A stretch of 64,000 nucleotides of DNA from Methanosarcina acetivorans C2A (lineage in GTDB: Archaea; Halobacteriota; Methanosarcinia; Methanosarcinales; Methanosarcinaceae), in assembly GCF_000007345.1 (NCBI RefSeq), contig NC_003552.1:4588001-4652000 (forward strand), read 5' to 3'. Made by a program: the position numbers and the translations under genes. Shown here in pieces: positions 54,286 to 63,573 of the stretch. The notes beneath the pieces were generated by a model. That model was not told the origin of the DNA, made no database searches, and was given only the letters and a program-made list of their open reading frames with translations. Numbering within the stretch: the first letter of the stretch is position 1; each line of letters opens with the position of its first letter.

Positions 54286-55882
54286 GAGTCTTTTTAATTT
54301 TTTCTGGTTTTTCTTCAATCTCAAGACAACCACAAAATTTTATCCCAATTTGAGCAAATCAATTCACTCATTTAAAAATGTTGATTCATTCACACAAGCA
54401 TCCACCAAAATTTTCCAAATTGTGGAACTATTTTTGTGGGAATTTCCGACAGCTACAGCTATAAGCCATCAAGTTTAAGAACTAATTATTCTCCAATTCT
54501 AGCATTATCCATATTGGAATCTTGCTCTCATTAAAGGTGAGAAACCTTTCCATTTTCCAGTGCTGAAACACCGTTTGTTGAAAAAAGTAAATAGATTGTA
54601 ACAAAAATTAGTTAGTCCATTATCGGTTTTGAATGACCTTACTTTGTCTACTATATCACATATCAAAGAAAATATTTGTTCCATTGTATTATCTGTCTCA
54701 GGTGTAAAACCTTTTTTCAAGAAGCTCACATTCTTGCTGAAAATCTCTTCGGCATAAGAAATCGCTTTATGAGACGCTTCAGAAAGTTCAAGATCAGAGT
54801 TAAATTCTCGTATCTTCTGAATATGCGCAACAGCACTGATAACCGTATCAGAAAGTATCAATTGAGATATCTCATTGTAGGTAATCTTATCGTTATCTGG
54901 AATCTCTTCAACAGAACTGAATTCCTCATAATACCTCTTACTAACGTTTTTTAATTGATGAAACACACAAAAAGAATGAGTCACTTCAGGAAAGACCATT
55001 TTTACGGCTCCAATGATCGCTTTATCCTCATCAGAAACAATCTTTTTGATTTTATCTTCAGGAAATCGGTTCTTTATTCGTATAAAAAGAGGCATCAGAG
55101 CCTCAATTGTTGGTAACCTCTCAGTTACTTCAAAATCTAAAATGACCTTCTCTTTGGTAGCAACAACGTAAACAGATTTATATCGCATTTTTTTCCATTC
55201 TTTCTTTGTGAGTTTCGTTCCAATAAATTCTTCAAGCTTTTTTTTCCATCCATTCTTGATCCAATTCCCATCAACATACAATGTTTCTTCAAAGCTAACT
55301 CCTTGGTTCAAAAGTTCTTGCTTTGAAAGTTTTGCTAGTTTCTGTTCATATAACCACAATGAAGTGGGACAAGGAGCTCTTCCACAGACATTTATTACTC
55401 CTTCTGTATATGTTTCCCCAATTCGCCGAGAATTGTGCAGACTGCATCGTCCATCGTATCTGACATTTATTTGTGTATCATAATATTCAGAACTGTAATT
55501 TGCAGAACCCTGAACACCAATAACCCGATCATGATAATGTTTCTTACAAGTGGGACAAAGCCAGTATGTAACATTGAGAGATATAGTGCCGTAACGTGAT
55601 ATAATAAAACGAGTGTGATGAGAGTTAACATGTAATTTACTTCCACAACTATCACACTGAGTAGGGGAGAATATAGAGAACATAGGATAGTATCGATTTT
55701 CAACCAAAACTTTTGGCAAAGGAATTATTATTTTGCCGTCAACTATCGTTTTTATCATTGATTTATCTATTGCAATGTTTCCTTTTCCCATAAATAGAAA
55801 AAATATATCAATATAATTAAAATTTTATTGTTTTGCACGATATAGAGGGAAAACGAAAAACCAGAAAATAATAAAAAGTCTC
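54286..55882. mobile_element. MULE/IS256-like insertion sequence nested in IS21
   Basis: About 1.6 kb with imperfect inverted ends: left GAGTCTTTTTAATTTTTTCT then GGTTTTTC, right (reversed) GAGACTTTTTATTATTTTCT then GGTTTTTC. It carries one transposase on the minus strand. It has landed between the inner and outer end repeats of the IS21 element, only 15 bases from the IS21 right terminal repeat. Confidence 0.82.
54505..55791 (-). CDS. MULE-type DDE transposase
   Basis: A 428-residue transposase. The N-terminal domain has a zinc ribbon, CDSCGSKLHVNSHH and LCPTCKKHYHD. LYVDGNWIKNGW holds the first Asp, IVSDEDKAIIGAVKMVFPEVTHSFCVFHQLKNV the second Asp plus the C-x-x-H seen after it in MULE/IS256-superfamily enzymes, and the Glu lies in the TDNTMEQIFSLIC segment. 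Complete frame, about 90 bases inside the right-hand repeat. It is likely still functional. Confidence 0.85.
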   Translation of the reverse strand: MGKGNIAIDKSMIKTIVDGKIIIPLPKVLVENRYYPMFSIFSPTQCDSCGSKLHVNSHHTRFIISRYGTISLNVTYWLCPTCKKHYHDRVIGVQGSANYSSEYYDTQINVRYDGRCSLHNSRRIGETYTEGVINVCGRAPCPTSLWLYEQKLAKLSKQELLNQGVSFEETLYVDGNWIKNGWKKKLEEFIGTKLTKKEWKKMRYKSVYVVATKEKVILDFEVTERLPTIEALMPLFIRIKNRFPEDKIKKIVSDEDKAIIGAVKMVFPEVTHSFCVFHQLKNVSKRYYEEFSSVEEIPDNDKITYNEISQLILSDTVISAVAHIQKIREFNSDLELSEASHKAISYAEEIFSKNVSFLKKGFTPETDNTMEQIFSLICDIVDKVRSFKTDNGLTNFCYNLFTFFNKRCFSTGKWKGFSPLMRARFQYG

Positions 55883-55910
55883 AAAAAAGTTAACCGCCCT
55901 TGACAATAAA

Positions 55911-56381
55911 TGTACGTCTCTGCCAGAAGTCATCCAGTTCTTGTTTCAATACTTTAATATTTTTGAATGATTTGAGGTTCTACCAAAATTGATAAAAATA
56001 CTCTAAAAGCAAAAAAATCGGTCAAAATCACTTATTTTGATAAAAAATTACCTTTAAAGCCTCTAAAATAATACTTCAAAATGTCTTTGAATACGAGTTA
56101 AGCTCAAAAATTGATATAATATTACATTTACTTCAAAAATTAGAATTTATTGCAACTTATTTCCATAAATTACATAAAAACATAAATACTTATTATGTTT
56201 TGAAAGCTTAAATGAAGTTTATTTCCTAATTAATGAGTTATTTATTACTTCAATTTTAATTATAGATAAAAATAACAAATTAAATGGATTTTAAGTTGTT
56301 ATTAGGTAAATTTTTTACGAGATAAGCTATGCTGTTAAATATTAGCGGAAATAAAGGGATTATGTGAAAAATGGCAAAACC
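55911..56381. other. 470-bp AT-rich spacer
   Basis: No open frame with a ribosome-binding site, strong hairpin or RNA gene is seen. Words such as AAAATTGATAAAA are simply AT-rich. The stretch separates the IS21 element from an IS630 remnant. Confidence 0.5.
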
Positions 56382-56598
56382 TCATTTTATTGATGTTATC
56401 TTTTCTCTTGTTGTTTTCCGGCAAAATTCTTTTGGGTTTCTATCTGGAGCAGCTGGAGGGAAAAATAGTATTTTCAACCACTGCTTGTTATTTTGATAAA
56501 ATTCCTTTGCCTTTTTGGATCTACGCCATGTAGTTCTGTTCGGTATAAGGAATATCTTTACCCCTATATCTCTCTTAAAATCGAATAATGATTTTAGA
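56382..56598 (-). pseudogene. IS630-type transposase 3' remnant
   Basis: About 70 codons give GVKIFLIPNRTTWRRSKKAKEF, then NNKQWLKILFFPPAAPDRNP, then KEFCRKTTREKI. Compared with the IS630 consensus (…DNxxxHxSKxxxEF…LPPYxPxLNPIExxW…K), the catalytic DN has become PN and the W after the NP-(I/M)-E motif has changed to R, so it is dead. At about 56599 the reading runs into a sequence identical to the end of the inner MULE-like IS. Confidence 0.6.
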
Positions 56599-56770
56599 GT
56601 CTTTTTAATTTTTTCTGGTTTTTCTTTGATTTCAAAAAGAATCACAAAATTTCATTCGAAATTAAGTAAAAAATCCAGTCTACTTGAAAAGTTGATCCAT
56701 TCAGATTGGTACTTTCAAAATATATTCCACTATTGGGGAGATTCTTGTGCATTAGTCATCTGTTAAAGAA
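56599..56770. repeat. orphan end of the MULE-like IS
   Basis: The sequence GAGTCTTTTTAATTTTTTCT then GGTTTTTC at 56599 is identical to the left end of the nested IS at 54286. Weaker similarity continues for roughly 150 bases (GTTGATxCATTCA, TTCCAxxATTGxGG). No transposase follows, so it appears to be a truncated, diverged end of a related element. Confidence 0.45.
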
Positions 56771-56916
56771 TTTTCATACTCAAAGGCTATTGATTTTGCA
56801 CCAGAAGCCGCATTAAGTTTTGGCCTATTTACATGAAATCAATACCAGTTCAAGTCTACAACAGGAGTGAACGTTTGGTAAATATTATATAAGTTGAAGT
56901 AATTTCTCATGATTTA

Positions 56917-58104
56917 TCACTTAACCGGAGACACATGAATGTCAATTGTTATTTCTTCTAAAGTTTTGAAACAAACAATATTTCCAAATAAATTTTTGAA
57001 CTCTGTTCTGGAAACATCTAATAGAGGATCTTTTGTTTTTTTCATTAATTTATCAATAATGCTAACAGAAAAAACGTTATAAAAAATTTTGGCTGTGACT
57101 AATGCCGTGCTGGTAAAACCAACAACCAGATTTGGATGCAGATACAATATTTTTTCTAAAGAAATGCTTTTATCTAACAGAATAGTATTTTCATTTTCAG
57201 AAATTATCATATCATATTTAAAAATATCTTCTCTTGGATGCGGTTTTATTATGCATATAATTCCTTTTTGTCTTAGAAATGTTATCGTTTCATTTATACA
57301 TTCTATATAATCGTTAATGTCAACCTGATTATATTCCACAAACGGTTGAGTCGCAATAATCGCCCAGTTATTATTAGATAAAATTTGCTCCATCTCTGGA
57401 CTAGTATATTTATTTAATGATAGTACATTTTGATAGGATTCAATTACAGATCGATTTTGAATCAAACAATTTGAATTATGGGAAAATAAGCAACGATCTC
57501 CTACTTTCAATTTTTTTTCGAAAACTGCATTTAAAGCATGAAAAAACATTAATTGAAAAGAATCACTAACAACATCAGTTAGCCTCTTTTTTTCGACATT
57601 CTCTTGATCATATTTTGAAGTTAATGTCCAAAAATCTTTACTAAAATATGTTCCAATTCCCTCATCAATCAAAATGAACTGGGGAGAATATTTTTTTGCA
57701 ATACTTTCATTTTCAAAAGCTTCTAAAATTGTGTATGTAATGTTCATTACAGAAATAATATATATGTTTTTGCCCAAATTACATTTATCTCTTAATATTA
57801 TTTCTGACCCTTTTATTAATTTAATTGCAGTTCTGAACTGCTGGAAACAACTTAATTTTTCTGAGTTTTGCGCATAAATAAGCTTCACATCAGAAAAATT
57901 TGTGCATATAAAATGAGTTTCATCTACTAATATTCCATTTTTAGAATGTGGATAAACAACAATTAATCCATTCAATTTTCGATTATATTTAGTAAAAAGA
58001 TCATATGCAAAAGCATCTACCCCCAAAGCATGAAATGGTGAGATCACAAACGCTATAAAATCCAGATCATTATTTAATAATTCATTCATGACTTGTTCAT
58101 TCAT
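56917..58104 (-). CDS. polysialyltransferase-family (alpha-2,8) glycosyltransferase-like protein
   Basis: A 395-residue protein. The C-terminal segment IICIIKPHPREDIFKYDMIISE has the KPHPRE-x-x-x-K motif of bacterial polysialyltransferases/POLYST (PF07388), followed by VVGFTSTALVTAKIF, an STAL-type donor-site segment. The N-terminus FIAFVISPFHALGVDAFAYD fits that family's acceptor Rossmann start. In this context (CMP-sialate synthetase and NeuB homologues at 62.4-64 kb) it may transfer a nonulosonic acid from its CMP form. Donor and linkage are inference. The TGs of the start lie close to a 14-bp tandem repeat. Confidence 0.7.
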   Translation of the reverse strand: MNEQVMNELLNNDLDFIAFVISPFHALGVDAFAYDLFTKYNRKLNGLIVVYPHSKNGILVDETHFICTNFSDVKLIYAQNSEKLSCFQQFRTAIKLIKGSEIILRDKCNLGKNIYIISVMNITYTILEAFENESIAKKYSPQFILIDEGIGTYFSKDFWTLTSKYDQENVEKKRLTDVVSDSFQLMFFHALNAVFEKKLKVGDRCLFSHNSNCLIQNRSVIESYQNVLSLNKYTSPEMEQILSNNNWAIIATQPFVEYNQVDINDYIECINETITFLRQKGIICIIKPHPREDIFKYDMIISENENTILLDKSISLEKILYLHPNLVVGFTSTALVTAKIFYNVFSVSIIDKLMKKTKDPLLDVSRTEFKNLFGNIVCFKTLEEITIDIHVSPVK

Positions 58105-58114
58105 AATGCCCTCA

Positions 58115-58212
58115 ACTCAATATTGTAAACTCAATATTGTAAACTCAATATTGTAAACTCAATATTGTAAACTCAATATTGTAAACTCAATATTGTAAAC
58201 TCAATATTTTAA
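58115..58212. repeat. 14-bp tandem repeat, seven copies
   Basis: The unit ACTCAATATTGTAA occurs six times perfectly and a seventh time with two changes. It starts about ten bases upstream of the polysialyltransferase-like gene's ATG, where that gene's ribosome-binding site and leader should lie. Confidence 0.95.
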
Positions 58213-58742
58213 GCTATCACTCTTGTATTTTATCTTAGCTGGAATAGCTACTCATAGATTTGTGGAAAAAAAGAGATATACCGGATCAAATATAAGACTC
58301 TTCACTATAGTAACTATTTAAAAATGATTTTGAGATGGTAAATGTACTTTTTGGATAAATAAATAGCTATGATCTATTGGCTTTATAGAAAACCTATCTC
58401 AATCAGCGTCAAGAGACTGAAACTAACTATGAAAATATAGATAATATTATTCAGTTCAAATTAATGTAGATTTGTTGTTTCATAGGATTCTACAAAGCCG
58501 ATCTGTTTTTTACATTTAAAGAAGTTTGTCAATTCTGGCACAAGATCTATTAGAAGAAATTCTTATATAGATATGTTTAGGCATTAAATTTATTTATAAG
58601 TATGCGTATTGGACATAGTTTTCTTTGTTTAGACGGAAGTCATAACTGATGGCATCGATATCAAAGTTACTTTTAACATAATTTTGTTTCATAAATCTTC
58701 TACTTCGCCGTAGATCTCCTACTTCACGCTGGAAAGAATAAT
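58213..58742. other. 530-bp divergent spacer
   Basis: The AT-rich spacer between two divergent glycan genes should hold both promoters. TTATATAGATATG near 58563-58575 is a TATA-like motif pointing right. No gene or further repeat is seen. Confidence 0.4.
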
Positions 58743-60221
58743 ATGAATGAAAAAAAAATTAAAAGTAATAATGAAAATCTCCTGTTAGTTAAACGAATTG
58801 GACTAATAGGACTTACCAACTTCCTCCTAAGTTTTAGTGGAATTATTCTATTGCCGATTCTTACAAAAACTTTATCTATTGAAGAATACGGCTATTGGGT
58901 CCAGATTGGAGTTACTGTAGGAATAGTAACAGTATTAGCTATGCTTGGGTTGCCTTTTACATTAGTTAGATTTTTAGCTCCATTACATAAGAAGGAAGAA
59001 ATACTTGAAATATTTTATTCAATATACGTCATACAAATTCTAATAAGTATTCTGGTTAGTTCAATATTTTTTATTTTTTCCAAAGAAATAGCTTCAATAT
59101 TATTTGAAGGAAATAGTTTAATAGTAGAGATTATGGCATTGATTGTTTTTTTTGAGTGTTGTAGTTCTTTTCTTATTGGGTATCTTAGAGCAAGAGAACA
59201 AATAAAAAAATACTCAATATTAAATTTAATAAAAACAATATTGCAAATAACCTTAATTTCCTACCTGGTGCTTTCTGGAAAGGGAATAATAGGTGCAGAA
59301 ATAGGATTATTATGCAGTTCAGTATCAGTATTTCTTGTGTTAAATTATATAATCATTTCAGAAATTGGTGTGAAAATTCCAAGGTTTAAAAACATAAAGG
59401 AATATCTTAATTTTGGCATTCCCACGATTCCTGGCAATTTATCTAATTGGATAGTTAATGCAAGTGATCGCTATGTCATTAATTATTATCTGGGCCCTGC
59501 ATCAGTAGGTTATTATTCGCCAGGATATTCACTTGGAAGTATTTTAGATATGTTTTCTTTCCCTTTGAATTTCATATTACCAGCCACATTATCCAGGTAT
59601 TATGACAATAACAATATAGATGAAGTTAAGAACATATTAAGTAATTCACTTAAATACTATTTACTGATTGCAGTTCCTTCATTTTTTGGTATATCACTTC
59701 TATCTAAATCATTGCTTACTACTCTTACAACCCCTGAGATCGCATCAAGAGGATATTTAGTTACACCTTTTGTCGCATTAAGTTCTTTATTTTTAGGAAT
59801 TTATACAATACTCCAAAAAATTGTAGTCTTAGAAAAAAAAACAAGTATCGGCGCTAAAATTTGGTTAATCTCAGCCTTAATAAACATAGCATTAAATGTC
59901 GTGCTCATACCAAGTTTTGGAATAATAAGTGCTGCATTTACAACATTACTTGCCTTCACAGTCAGTTTAATCTTAATATTGAGATCAACACGTTCTTTTA
60001 AAATATATGTTGATTATAGATCTGTTTTAAAAATAATAGTATCTTCACTTATTATGTCAGTAATACTAGTTTTGAATAACCCATCAACACTTATCGAAAT
60101 ATTTTTTACAATAATAATATGTGCGATTGCATATTTTATAGTTCTACATATATTCAAAACATTTGAATATGAAGAAACAATTATTAAAAAAAAATTAGCG
60201 ATTATTAAAAAAAAATTGTAA
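58743..60221 (+). CDS. Wzx-type oligosaccharide flippase
   Basis: A 492-residue membrane protein with about 14 hydrophobic segments, of the MATE/MOP polysaccharide transporter superfamily. LTNFLLSFSGIILLPILTKTLSIEEYGYWVQIG is the typical first-helix and loop signature, and NFGIPTIPGNLSNWIVNASDRYVINYYLGPASVGYYSPGY the mid-protein one. It should flip lipid-linked glycan across the membrane for AglB or a polymer assembly route. The C-terminus ends in a short duplicated basic motif (IIKKKLAIIKKKL), coded by a 21-base direct repeat. It is the only plus-strand gene in this block. Confidence 0.88.
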   Translation: MNEKKIKSNNENLLLVKRIGLIGLTNFLLSFSGIILLPILTKTLSIEEYGYWVQIGVTVGIVTVLAMLGLPFTLVRFLAPLHKKEEILEIFYSIYVIQILISILVSSIFFIFSKEIASILFEGNSLIVEIMALIVFFECCSSFLIGYLRAREQIKKYSILNLIKTILQITLISYLVLSGKGIIGAEIGLLCSSVSVFLVLNYIIISEIGVKIPRFKNIKEYLNFGIPTIPGNLSNWIVNASDRYVINYYLGPASVGYYSPGYSLGSILDMFSFPLNFILPATLSRYYDNNNIDEVKNILSNSLKYYLLIAVPSFFGISLLSKSLLTTLTTPEIASRGYLVTPFVALSSLFLGIYTILQKIVVLEKKTSIGAKIWLISALINIALNVVLIPSFGIISAAFTTLLAFTVSLILILRSTRSFKIYVDYRSVLKIIVSSLIMSVILVLNNPSTLIEIFFTIIICAIAYFIVLHIFKTFEYEETIIKKKLAIIKKKL

Positions 60222-60378
60222 CTATTCAACCTCCCACAACAAATCGATTAATATTGATTTCTCTGAAAACGAAGTATCTGAGAAATGGAAAAACGTGATC
60301 AAACGCTAGCAATCAAAGAAAATAAATTAATAGAAATTTGTCTGTTGAACCTCAATAAAGATGGCTATTGGTGTTGTT

Positions 60379-62403
60379 TTATCCAGAATGAATAGTTACA
60401 ATATTTTTTATATAATCAACATTCTCCAACGTAATTTTATACAAATATTCTTGCTTTGCTTTAATTTTTTGGATAGTCTCATAATAATTTTCTTCCGAGT
60501 AAAAAAGTTCAAATCTCTTAATAATTTCTTGACATATAATTTCGATATTACTATCAAGGTCAATGTACAAATCTAAAAAATCGATATCTTCCAAAAACCA
60601 TCTCATTTTTTCGTGGCTTCCTAACGTAATTATTCCGCAATTTAATCCAAAAGGAATCATTTGAGCATGTCCTCTCATTCCAATAACTACATCCATTTTA
60701 TTGTAAAAATCAAACACTTTATCAGGGAATTCTCCACCTAGTAAAATTGTCTTGTAAGGAACAGCATGCTTTTGTAAAGATAAACCAAAAATCAAATCAT
60801 TATCTACGTGAGCCACGTTATATATTTTGTATCCTTTATTGCTAAGTTTTTTTGCAGCTAGTGCAATTTGATCAAGTACTGAATACATATTTCTTCCAAA
60901 TCTTCGTTCATATCTATCAAAAGCTATATTGAAAGCTATGTTTCTAGTTTTGTTTTTATCAGGTAATTCATACAATTTTCTTATCAATGTAGTCGGACAC
61001 GGTTGAAACACAATTTTGTTTTCTAAATTTTTTCCAACTATCGCTCTAACTTTTCCACAACTTCCATTGTTTCTTACTCCAAAAAAGCTAGCTCGAGTTA
61101 CCAGCTCTCTGAGATTGTCGATAAATAATTCTTCAGGTTCTTGCCCTTTGAAATAATTATATCCAATCGCAAAAACAATGATTTTTTTGTTAATATTTTT
61201 TAAATTCTCTTTACTACAAGCCCACTGCCAACCAGAAATCGAATTTTTATTTGTGTCAGGTAAAAGAAGACCACCACCCCCAATTAATAAAAACTCAGAT
61301 TTATTTATATTTTCAATAAGATTTTGATCTACAGGAGACCATACAGAATACAGGTTCCATTTTAGCTTATTACTACAGATCTTATTGAAAGTATCTCTCA
61401 CACATTTGGATAAAACTGTGTCTCCCACATTTCCTAATGTATATACCGATATATGAGAAACCGGAATTTTGTTTTTATTTTTCATTTCGTTTTTGACATA
61501 CAAAAAATAGTTAATTTTTTTAATTGTTATCGACTTAGCTTGTTTTAGAGATTGATATGGTTCCCTTAAAAGTGCTAGAGTAATTTTTTTCCCAAATAAA
61601 GGTACCAGCTTTGAGTTATTTAAAGAATACATACACCTAGAAGCAATTTTTAACTTTGTAAACGTAAGGGTGTTAAAGTTAGGTTTATTGTTATTTTTTT
61701 CTGCATATATGTACAAAGAATCCTGCTTTATGTCTAAGGCTAATACATTAAAATAAAGAGAAAATAAATAATAAATGCTAGTAAGACTGAAATAGTGAAT
61801 GTGAGGTTTCCAAATAAATTTATTTATATCGCCGTTCAAATGTATGTCTAAAGAGGGGCATTCAAATAATACTTTCCCATTGTTATCCAACAAATCAAAC
61901 ACTGATTTCAAAAATATATGTGGATTTTTAACATGTTCTATTACATGAAAACTAATTATCCCATCGTACTTATTTTTTGCCTCAAAGTTTTCTAGCAGAC
62001 TGGTAATTTGCTTAAATCCATATTGCTTTTCAGAATATGCAGAATAATCTGGATCGGGCTCTAATCCCGTTACGTTTTTTCCATAAATTTTTAAAAGGTT
62101 AACAAATGAACCAACATAACTCCCCACCTCAAGTATATTGTCCATTTTGTCCAAATAAGTTTTATAGAAATTGAATCGTGAAAATGCCATATTATCAAGC
62201 TGTTTCATTTTCTCAGAGGATGGCGCATTTCCATTTCTTGCAATGTTTGAGAACTCCCCCTCTGAATAAATATCCATATAATTCTCAATGGGTTGCCATA
62301 AATGACCACATTTTTTGCACCTTATCAATTCTATTTCACTATCGTCTCTTGAAACCATTTTTAGGGCATTAACATTTCGACTATTACAAATAATGCATTT
62401 CAA
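60379..62403 (-). CDS. fusion of SAM methyltransferase and polysaccharide pyruvyl transferase
   Basis: A 674-residue two-domain protein. Residues 1-30 have zinc-ribbon cysteines (CIIC, CKKCGHLW) as in sugar C-methyltransferases. ILEVGSYVGSFVNLLKIYGKNVTGLEPDPD at about residues 90-120 is SAM motif I, and IISFHVIEHVKNPHIFLKSV motif post-I/II. From about residue 320 a second domain starts with HISVYTLGNVGDTVLSKCVRDTF, then SEFLLIGGGGLLLPD, and MDVVIGMRGHAQMIPFGL, whose R-G-H matches the pyruvyltransferase/CsaB (WcaK, PF04230) family. It could methylate and ketalise sugars of one glycan. Fusion to a methyltransferase is unusual. Confidence 0.8.
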   Translation of the reverse strand: MKCIICNSRNVNALKMVSRDDSEIELIRCKKCGHLWQPIENYMDIYSEGEFSNIARNGNAPSSEKMKQLDNMAFSRFNFYKTYLDKMDNILEVGSYVGSFVNLLKIYGKNVTGLEPDPDYSAYSEKQYGFKQITSLLENFEAKNKYDGIISFHVIEHVKNPHIFLKSVFDLLDNNGKVLFECPSLDIHLNGDINKFIWKPHIHYFSLTSIYYLFSLYFNVLALDIKQDSLYIYAEKNNNKPNFNTLTFTKLKIASRCMYSLNNSKLVPLFGKKITLALLREPYQSLKQAKSITIKKINYFLYVKNEMKNKNKIPVSHISVYTLGNVGDTVLSKCVRDTFNKICSNKLKWNLYSVWSPVDQNLIENINKSEFLLIGGGGLLLPDTNKNSISGWQWACSKENLKNINKKIIVFAIGYNYFKGQEPEELFIDNLRELVTRASFFGVRNNGSCGKVRAIVGKNLENKIVFQPCPTTLIRKLYELPDKNKTRNIAFNIAFDRYERRFGRNMYSVLDQIALAAKKLSNKGYKIYNVAHVDNDLIFGLSLQKHAVPYKTILLGGEFPDKVFDFYNKMDVVIGMRGHAQMIPFGLNCGIITLGSHEKMRWFLEDIDFLDLYIDLDSNIEIICQEIIKRFELFYSEENYYETIQKIKAKQEYLYKITLENVDYIKNIVTIHSG

Positions 62404-63572
62404 GGCAACCGTCCCCCAATCACTAATTCCACAATTTCACGAATAGTTCCTTCTCCACCTTTCTTAGAAAGAACATAATCACAGACATCTTTCACTTCAT
62501 CTATAGCGTCATTCGGACAGAACGAAATTCCGGTTTTTTCTAAGACAGGGATGTCGTTTATATCATCACCAACATAAACTACTTCTGAATAGTCCAGGTT
62601 GTATTTTTTTCTCAATTCTTCAAAAACAATTAATTTATTATCAATTCCCTGATGAACATCATCGACCTTTAATTTCTTAGCCCTGCTCTCTACAATCTTT
62701 GTATTTTCTTTTGTAATTATCGCGGTTTTGATTCCATATTCTCTTAACAGCTGGATTCCCATTCCGTCTCTTGTGTTGAATTTCTTCAACTCGTCACCGT
62801 ATTCGGAATAGTACATTCCACAATCAGTAAGAACTCCATCAACATCAGTGATGAGTAATTTGATATTTTTTAATTTTGTTCCCAGGCTTTGATTTATCTT
62901 CTTTCTGGAAAGAAGCAATTTTTCGATAATTTCCCAATCCTCAGGCTCATCAATTTCGTAATAAGTATCTTCTGGCATTTTGTAATAGGTTATATTCCCT
63001 GAAATCCTACACTCGGTTTCTTGTAACAGTTTTTTAGAAGTAATATAAAATGCACCATTTTCAACCAGATAACCTTCAAAATTCTGCCTTCTGGGCCTAT
63101 TTAGTGGATCATAATTCAAAGGTTTTACAAGAGAATCTGAGGATTTCTTCCATATGAAGCGCTGCTGTTCAACCACTGACAAGAGAGAGTCAGCTTTACT
63201 ACCTTCAAATATTGCTATTGCCTCTTCCAATTCTTTTGCTGTTAAAAGAGGGGAAGTTGCCTGGATCAAAATTAGGTTTTCAAAGTCGTGAAAACTGGCA
63301 AATTCAAGCATAACAGATTCTGTACTTGCAGTATCTGTGGCAGTTTCAGGGCTCCGGCCTATAATTTCAAATTTTTTACTTTCAATCATTTTTGCCGTAT
63401 CAATAATTTTCTCTGAATCCGTGGATAGGTATACTTTGTCAATCTTACTACAATTAATTGCAGCTTCGATTGTCCAATAGATTAATGGTTTACCGGCAAT
63501 TTTTTTTATATTTTTCAAAGGTATGCTTTTACTTCCTCCTCTTGCCGGAATAAGCGCTATGTATTTTTTCAA
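62400..63572 (-). CDS. neuA: CMP-nonulosonate cytidylyltransferase fused to KdsC-like HAD phosphatase
   Basis: A 390-residue bifunctional protein. ALIPARGGSKSIPLKNIKKIAGKPLIYWTIEAA at residues 6-38 is the CTP-binding start of CMP-sialate/KDO synthetases, LIQATSPLLTAKELEEAI the mid-domain signature, and NGAFYITSKK the sugar site. From about residue 235 follows a HAD domain with LLITDVDGVLTDCGMYYS (nucleophile DVD), IITKENTKIVESRAKKL and VYVGDDINDIPVL, as in KdsC and NeuA-tail phosphatases. It should dephosphorylate a 9-phosphate precursor and activate the free acid. It overlaps the gene downstream by four bases and follows the NeuB-type gene by one. Confidence 0.9.
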   Translation of the reverse strand: MKKYIALIPARGGSKSIPLKNIKKIAGKPLIYWTIEAAINCSKIDKVYLSTDSEKIIDTAKMIESKKFEIIGRSPETATDTASTESVMLEFASFHDFENLILIQATSPLLTAKELEEAIAIFEGSKADSLLSVVEQQRFIWKKSSDSLVKPLNYDPLNRPRRQNFEGYLVENGAFYITSKKLLQETECRISGNITYYKMPEDTYYEIDEPEDWEIIEKLLLSRKKINQSLGTKLKNIKLLITDVDGVLTDCGMYYSEYGDELKKFNTRDGMGIQLLREYGIKTAIITKENTKIVESRAKKLKVDDVHQGIDNKLIVFEELRKKYNLDYSEVVYVGDDINDIPVLEKTGISFCPNDAIDEVKDVCDYVLSKKGGEGTIREIVELVIGGRLP

Positions 63573-63573
63573 G

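Larger units (their letters stand above)
52102..55905. mobile_element. IS21-family element carrying a second IS inside
   Basis: The left end TGTCAAGGGCGGTTAA and right end TTAACCGCCCTTGACA are perfect 16-bp inverted repeats that end in TG...CA as in IS21. Both are flanked by ATAAA (52097-52101 and 55906-55910), a 5-bp target duplication. Internal repeats of the GGGCGGTT(T)A-type lie at 52131-52160 and 54250-54270. Without the inner IS the element would be about 2.2 kb, normal for IS21. Confidence 0.88.
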
